Origin: Flavobacteriales bacterium UBA5869 | GTDB taxonomy: Bacteria > Bacteroidota > Bacteroidia > Flavobacteriales_D > Crocinitomicaceae | Assembly: GCA_002432565.1 (NCBI GenBank) | Contig: DJFP01000027.1 | Coordinates: 1-10,411 of the forward strand | Reading direction: 5' to 3' | DNA: 10,411 nucleotides | Shown: piece after piece, positions 7,144-10,411 of the stretch | Numbering within the stretch: position 1 is the first letter of the stretch | How the letters are laid out: each line of letters begins with the position of its first letter | The notes under the pieces: model-generated | Told to the model about the DNA's origin: nothing | Database searches by the model: none | What the model saw: only the letters and a program-made list of their open reading frames with translations | Translations under genes and position numbers: made by a program

Positions 7144-8283
7144 ATGAACCGATTAGAAAATAGTTTGAAAGCACTTAGATGGATCGCAATGGCAGTTCCG
7201 TTTATTCTGCTTTTTGGCTTTCAAAAAAAGGAGCAGCGCATTCACCTGAAACAACCAGGGACGATCAAAACCATTGTGATTGATGCCGGTCATGGAGGAA
7301 AAGATCCCGGTTGTCATGGTTCTTCAGCTCATGAGAAACATGTCTGTCTGGCGATGGCTTTGGAATTAGGGCGGAAGATCAAAGAAGCTTATCCTGAAAT
7401 AAAAGTCATTTTTACGCGCGATAAAGATGTTTTTGTAGAATTGGATGATCGTGCTAAAATTGCCAACAAAGCAAATGCTGATCTCTTTATTTGTATCCAC
7501 GCCAATTCAGCTTCGCCGTCCGCTTATGGAACCGAAACTTATGTTTTAGGATTGCACAAAACGGATGCGCAGGCAAAAATCGCTGATCGTGAAAACAGTA
7601 CGATCTACCTGGAGGCTGATAAGGGTGAAAAATACAAGGATTTCGACATGTCACCGGACGCTATTATTGCTCGTCAGTTACAGCTGTCCGTTTTCCTGGA
7701 CCAATCGATCATTTTTGCAGATAAATTACAGGATGAGTTTAAAGCCATTGGCCGTTATAACCGCGGAGTGAAACAGGCCGGATTCCTGGTGCTTTACAAA
7801 ACAACAATGCCGAGTGTATTGATTGAAACCGGGTTCCTGACCAACAAAGACGAGGAGAAGTTCCTGGCAGATGAAGAAGGACAGAAGAAAATGGCCGGAG
7901 CCATGTTTACTGCATTTGAGAAATACAAAGCCGGACTGGAAGGAGTAGATTATAAAACAAGAGGGAACCAGGAAGAAGTTGCAGACAAAGCCCCTATTGA
8001 AAAAAAGGACTTGAATGATAAGGTTGTATTCCGGGTGCAGATTGAAACCTCGGAGACAAGAATTGCTGCTAATTCCAGTCGTTTTAAAAAACACGAGGTA
8101 TTTGAATATCAGCAGGATAAATTATATAAGTATACGGTGGGGGAATTCGCAGGAGACTTCAACGCGGCAAATAACTACAAGAACGAATTGAGACAAAAAG
8201 AATTTCCGAATGCTTTTGTGGTCGCTTTTCAAAATGGAGAGCGCATTAGTTTGGAAAAAGCTATTAAATTAGCAGAAAAATAA
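7144..8283 (+). CDS. N-acetylmuramoyl-L-alanine amidase (Amidase_3) with C-terminal SPOR-like domain
   Basis: The 379-residue protein has an N-terminal hydrophobic signal or anchor (about residues 10-26), then an Amidase_3 zinc hydrolase domain (about 42-262). Zinc ligands fit H50 (D-A-G-H-G-G), E64 (H-E-K) and H119 (C-I-H-A-N-S). The catalytic glutamate is E228 (L-I-E-T-G-F-L-T-N). All are present, so it should cleave the amide between MurNAc and the stem peptide in the periplasm. After a charged linker (about 263-293), residues 294-379 alternate strand and helix, with L-Y-K-Y-T-V-G-E-F, F-P-N-A-F-V-V-A-F and a final helix. This resembles a SPOR domain, which binds denuded glycan at division sites. 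An insert of about 50 residues (about 140-190) between the second His and the catalytic Glu could be the regulatory helix seen in AmiB/AmiC-type enzymes. The start is the ATG at 7144 without an obvious ribosome-binding site. It is first in the operon; the MCE gene follows after 5 bp. Confidence 0.94.
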   Translation: MNRLENSLKALRWIAMAVPFILLFGFQKKEQRIHLKQPGTIKTIVIDAGHGGKDPGCHGSSAHEKHVCLAMALELGRKIKEAYPEIKVIFTRDKDVFVELDDRAKIANKANADLFICIHANSASPSAYGTETYVLGLHKTDAQAKIADRENSTIYLEADKGEKYKDFDMSPDAIIARQLQLSVFLDQSIIFADKLQDEFKAIGRYNRGVKQAGFLVLYKTTMPSVLIETGFLTNKDEEKFLADEEGQKKMAGAMFTAFEKYKAGLEGVDYKTRGNQEEVADKAPIEKKDLNDKVVFRVQIETSETRIAANSSRFKKHEVFEYQQDKLYKYTVGEFAGDFNAANNYKNELRQKEFPNAFVVAFQNGERISLEKAIKLAEK

Positions 8284-8288
8284 AAGTT

Positions 8289-9326
8289 TTGAAGATCAAA
8301 AAAGAAGTTAAGGCAGGTTTGATTGCTATTGCTGCAATTGGTTTGCTTGTCACCGGTATTAATTTTTTGAAAGGCTATTCATTTTTTGGGGGCGACCAAA
8401 AGTATACGGCGTATTTTCCGAATGCAGGAGGTCTTAGTGCATCTACTTCAGTTTATGTAAACGGAGTTATCGTAGGAAAAGTCATTTCTGTCGATTACAA
8501 TCCCCAGGGAGATTCCACCAAGAAAGTAAAAATGGTATTTACCATCCAGGATGATGATTTGAAAATTCCAAGATCATCTGTTATTGAAACAGGTTCCGTG
8601 GATTTATTGAATAAAGGCCTGCTCATTTTTATGGGAGATGATCTTTCGAAAGGATATTTCACGGAGAAAGACCGTATCCAGGGAAGAGTGCAGCTGGATA
8701 TGTTCGGGCAGTTGAAATCTTACGCGAATCCGGTGCTTCAAAAAGTTTCTGCTTTGGTTGTGAATGTGGATAAGACTATTACTTCACTAAAAGGATTCTG
8801 GGATACAACGGCAACTTCCGAAATCAGAGAATCTTTGGAGGAGTTGAAATTTACGTTTAAAAAATTCGGGAATATAGCAAATGATGTAGAAGGGTTAGTG
8901 GCAACTGAAAAAGTGAAACTGAGCCGTATCATGAATAACGTGGAATCCATTACCGCAAACCTGAAAGCTTCGAATGAGAAAGTAACGAAAATGCTGGGTA
9001 ACTTTGAGAAAATTTCAGACGACCTGGTTTCTGCAGATTTCAAGAAAGTTATCACGAATGCGAATGCTACGATCGAAAAACTGAATGCAACCTTTGCTTC
9101 CATTGAAGCCGGTAACGGTACACTTGGTAAATTGTTGAAGGACGAAAAATTGTACAATGAATTGGTGCAAACCAATAAGAGCCTTCAGAACCTGGTTCAG
9201 GACCTTGAAAAACATCCTGAAAGATACATTCACTTCTCTGTATTCGGGGCAAAAACCAAAGGAGTTCCGATTACCACGAATGATGAGAAAAAATTACGTA
9301 ACTTGTTAGATTCTATCCCTGATTAA
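8289..9326 (+). CDS. MlaD-family (MCE domain) lipid-transport protein
   Basis: The 345-residue protein has a short cytoplasmic N-terminus, a single transmembrane helix (about residues 9-28), and an MCE domain (about 36-115). The MCE domain includes F-P-N-A-G-G-L, V-Y-V-N-G-V-I-V-G-K-V and the strand L-L-N-K-G-L-L-I. A long predicted helical/coiled-coil tail (about 145-305) follows, with the G-N-G-T-L-G-K-L-L-K block at 275-284 and a conserved-looking H-P-E-R-Y-I-H-F-S-V-F-G ending at 309-320. MCE proteins form hexameric rings that move phospholipids between inner and outer membranes, usually with MlaE permease and MlaF ATPase; neither partner is in this window. The start is TTG (8289-8291), which aligns with the usual M-K-(I)-K-K-E start of the family; no ATG lies near it. 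It begins 5 bp after the amidase stop. Confidence 0.92.
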   Translation: MKIKKEVKAGLIAIAAIGLLVTGINFLKGYSFFGGDQKYTAYFPNAGGLSASTSVYVNGVIVGKVISVDYNPQGDSTKKVKMVFTIQDDDLKIPRSSVIETGSVDLLNKGLLIFMGDDLSKGYFTEKDRIQGRVQLDMFGQLKSYANPVLQKVSALVVNVDKTITSLKGFWDTTATSEIRESLEELKFTFKKFGNIANDVEGLVATEKVKLSRIMNNVESITANLKASNEKVTKMLGNFEKISDDLVSADFKKVITNANATIEKLNATFASIEAGNGTLGKLLKDEKLYNELVQTNKSLQNLVQDLEKHPERYIHFSVFGAKTKGVPITTNDEKKLRNLLDSIPD

Positions 9327-9335
9327 AAACAGTTT

Positions 9336-10411
9336 ATGATTGCTGCGATTATTTTTAGTGTATTGCTGATTGTCGGATTCGGATGGTTCGGTTTGAACAT
9401 CTTAAAAATCCGTTCGAATATTTTATTGGGGAGAGAGGTCAATCGAAAAGACAATCCGGGTGAGCGTTGGAAGGTAATGACACTTGTGGCTTTGGGACAA
9501 AAGAAAATGTTCAAAAGGCCGATTCCTGCAATTTTGCACCTTGGTATCTATGTGGCTTTTGTGATTACACAGGTTGAGCTGATCGAGATTATTTACGATG
9601 GGATTACAGGTTCTCACCGTGCTTTTATGGCTTCTTTAGGCGGATTCTATACCCTGGTCATTTCGGTTATCGAGGTACTTTCCGTTGCGGCATTGATCGC
9701 TACAATTGCTTTCCTTTCACGCAGAAACATTTTAAGACTTGCTCGTTTCCAAAAACCGGAAATGAAAGGTTTCCCGACATTTGATGCGAACCTGATCCTG
9801 GTGATGGAGCTTATTTTGGTTTGCTGTATCTTCACTATGAACGGAGCAGATGAAGCTTTGTATTTGAGAGGTGCATCACACGCTTCACATGAAGCAGGCT
9901 CTTTTGGTTTTGCTATTTCTTCGTGGGTAGGTCCGCATATTTTTGGCGGAATGAGTACGGAAACATTACTTGTTTTAGAGAGAATAGGTTGGTGGGGACA
10001 CTGGTTCATGGTACTGGCATTCCTGAATTACCTTCCGTATTCCAAACATTTCCACATTTTATTGGCCTTCCCGAATACCTATTACTCCAACCTGGAGAAA
10101 AAAGGGAAATTCACCAATATGGAAGCAGTTACCAATGAGGTTAAGTTAATGCTTGATCCTACAGCAGATCCGTTTGCTGCTCCGGCTCCGGAAGGCGCTC
10201 CTCAGCGCTTTGGTGCAAAAGATGTAAACGATCTGACCTGGAAGAACCTGATGGATTCTTACACATGTACGGAATGCGGGCGTTGTTCGGCATCTTGTCC
10301 GGCAAATATTACCGGTAAAAAACTTTCACCACGTAAGATCATGATGGACACGCGCGACCGTATGGTAGAATATGCTGACGGGAAACGCAAGAACGGAAAA
10401 GATTACGAAGA
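9336..10411 (+). CDS. Membrane-anchored [4Fe-4S] heterodisulfide reductase-like protein (HdrD/DsrK type), 3' end outside window
   Basis: The frame from ATG 9336 stays open to the window edge: 358 codons plus two bases. The N-terminal half is a membrane domain with about five hydrophobic segments (residues 2-24, 66-86, 102-127, 150-168, 215-234). It resembles the NarI/DsrM haem-b subunit family; H68, H222, H238 and H240 are possible haem or membrane-edge ligands. A loop (about 250-300) leads to a ferredoxin motif C-x2-C-x2-C-x3-C-P at C311, C314, C317 and C321. A second such motif is expected past the edge. The fusion of a haem-b-like membrane part with an HdrC/D-like Fe-S part suggests electron transfer between quinones and a soluble partner; the partner and substrate are unknown. 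It starts 9 bp after the MCE gene, so it belongs to the same operon. Bacteroidota often have a second, CCG-domain Fe-S gene directly downstream. Confidence 0.88.
   Translation, partial: MIAAIIFSVLLIVGFGWFGLNILKIRSNILLGREVNRKDNPGERWKVMTLVALGQKKMFKRPIPAILHLGIYVAFVITQVELIEIIYDGITGSHRAFMASLGGFYTLVISVIEVLSVAALIATIAFLSRRNILRLARFQKPEMKGFPTFDANLILVMELILVCCIFTMNGADEALYLRGASHASHEAGSFGFAISSWVGPHIFGGMSTETLLVLERIGWWGHWFMVLAFLNYLPYSKHFHILLAFPNTYYSNLEKKGKFTNMEAVTNEVKLMLDPTADPFAAPAPEGAPQRFGAKDVNDLTWKNLMDSYTCTECGRCSASCPANITGKKLSPRKIMMDTRDRMVEYADGKRKNGKDYE

Noticed and set aside
8738..9175. 145-codon minus-strand open frame inside the MCE gene
   Set aside because: It is antisense to a coiled-coil coding region with a convincing sense protein, is composed mostly of Phe/Ser/Val, and has no recognisable family.
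9647..10009. 120-codon minus-strand open frame
   Set aside because: It is antisense to the membrane domain of the Fe-S protein, whose sense frame is continuous and has clear motifs.
1..10411. Mobile element, defence system or CRISPR array
   Set aside because: No transposase, integrase, nuclease, toxin-antitoxin pair or regularly spaced repeats were seen; all complete genes belong to housekeeping or envelope families.

Overview
The window looks like chromosomal core DNA from a member of the Bacteroidota, most likely a Flavobacteriales-type organism. The support is an OstA/LptD protein of the Bacteroidota type, a lone single-pass MCE (MlaD-like) gene behind a SPOR-tailed peptidoglycan amidase, the near absence of Shine-Dalgarno sequences, and a TAnnTTTG-type -7 element. 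A genus cannot be fixed from this sequence. I see no IS element, phage gene, tRNA, rRNA or CRISPR array.

Layout. Positions 1-135 hold the C-terminal end of a thioredoxin-fold gene on the + strand. It is closed by a 28-bp perfect palindrome that is a strong terminator. A minus-strand operon follows, read right to left: rarA (3341-2067), an LpxL/HtrB-type lipid acyltransferase (2070-1129, ATGA overlap with rarA) and an exported BNR/Asp-box protein (1175-183, 47-bp overlap, GTG start). Upstream of rarA lies a 197-bp non-coding stretch organised as a dyad of TTCAAA/TTTGAA words; it is the most unusual part of the window. Beyond it, still on the minus strand, are yqgE (4114-3539) and lptD (6790-4187).

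A 353-bp divergent intergenic region (6791-7143) separates lptD from a plus-strand operon. That operon holds an N-acetylmuramoyl-L-alanine amidase (7144-8283), an MCE/MlaD-family protein (8289-9326) and the first 358 codons of a membrane-anchored [4Fe-4S] reductase of the HdrD/DsrK type (9336 to the window edge). The spacings are 5 and 9 bp.

How the genes fit together. Most of the window concerns the cell envelope: lipid A or lipid acylation, LPS export to the outer membrane (LptD), peptidoglycan cleavage (amidase) and inter-membrane lipid transport (MCE). RarA (replication-fork maintenance) and the Fe-S/haem membrane protein (electron transfer) are the non-envelope partners. Four of the seven genes whose starts lie in the window begin with TTG or GTG. 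I did not find a convincing new defence or mobile system; the TTCAAA dyad element and the amidase-MCE-FeS operon are the parts most worth following up.
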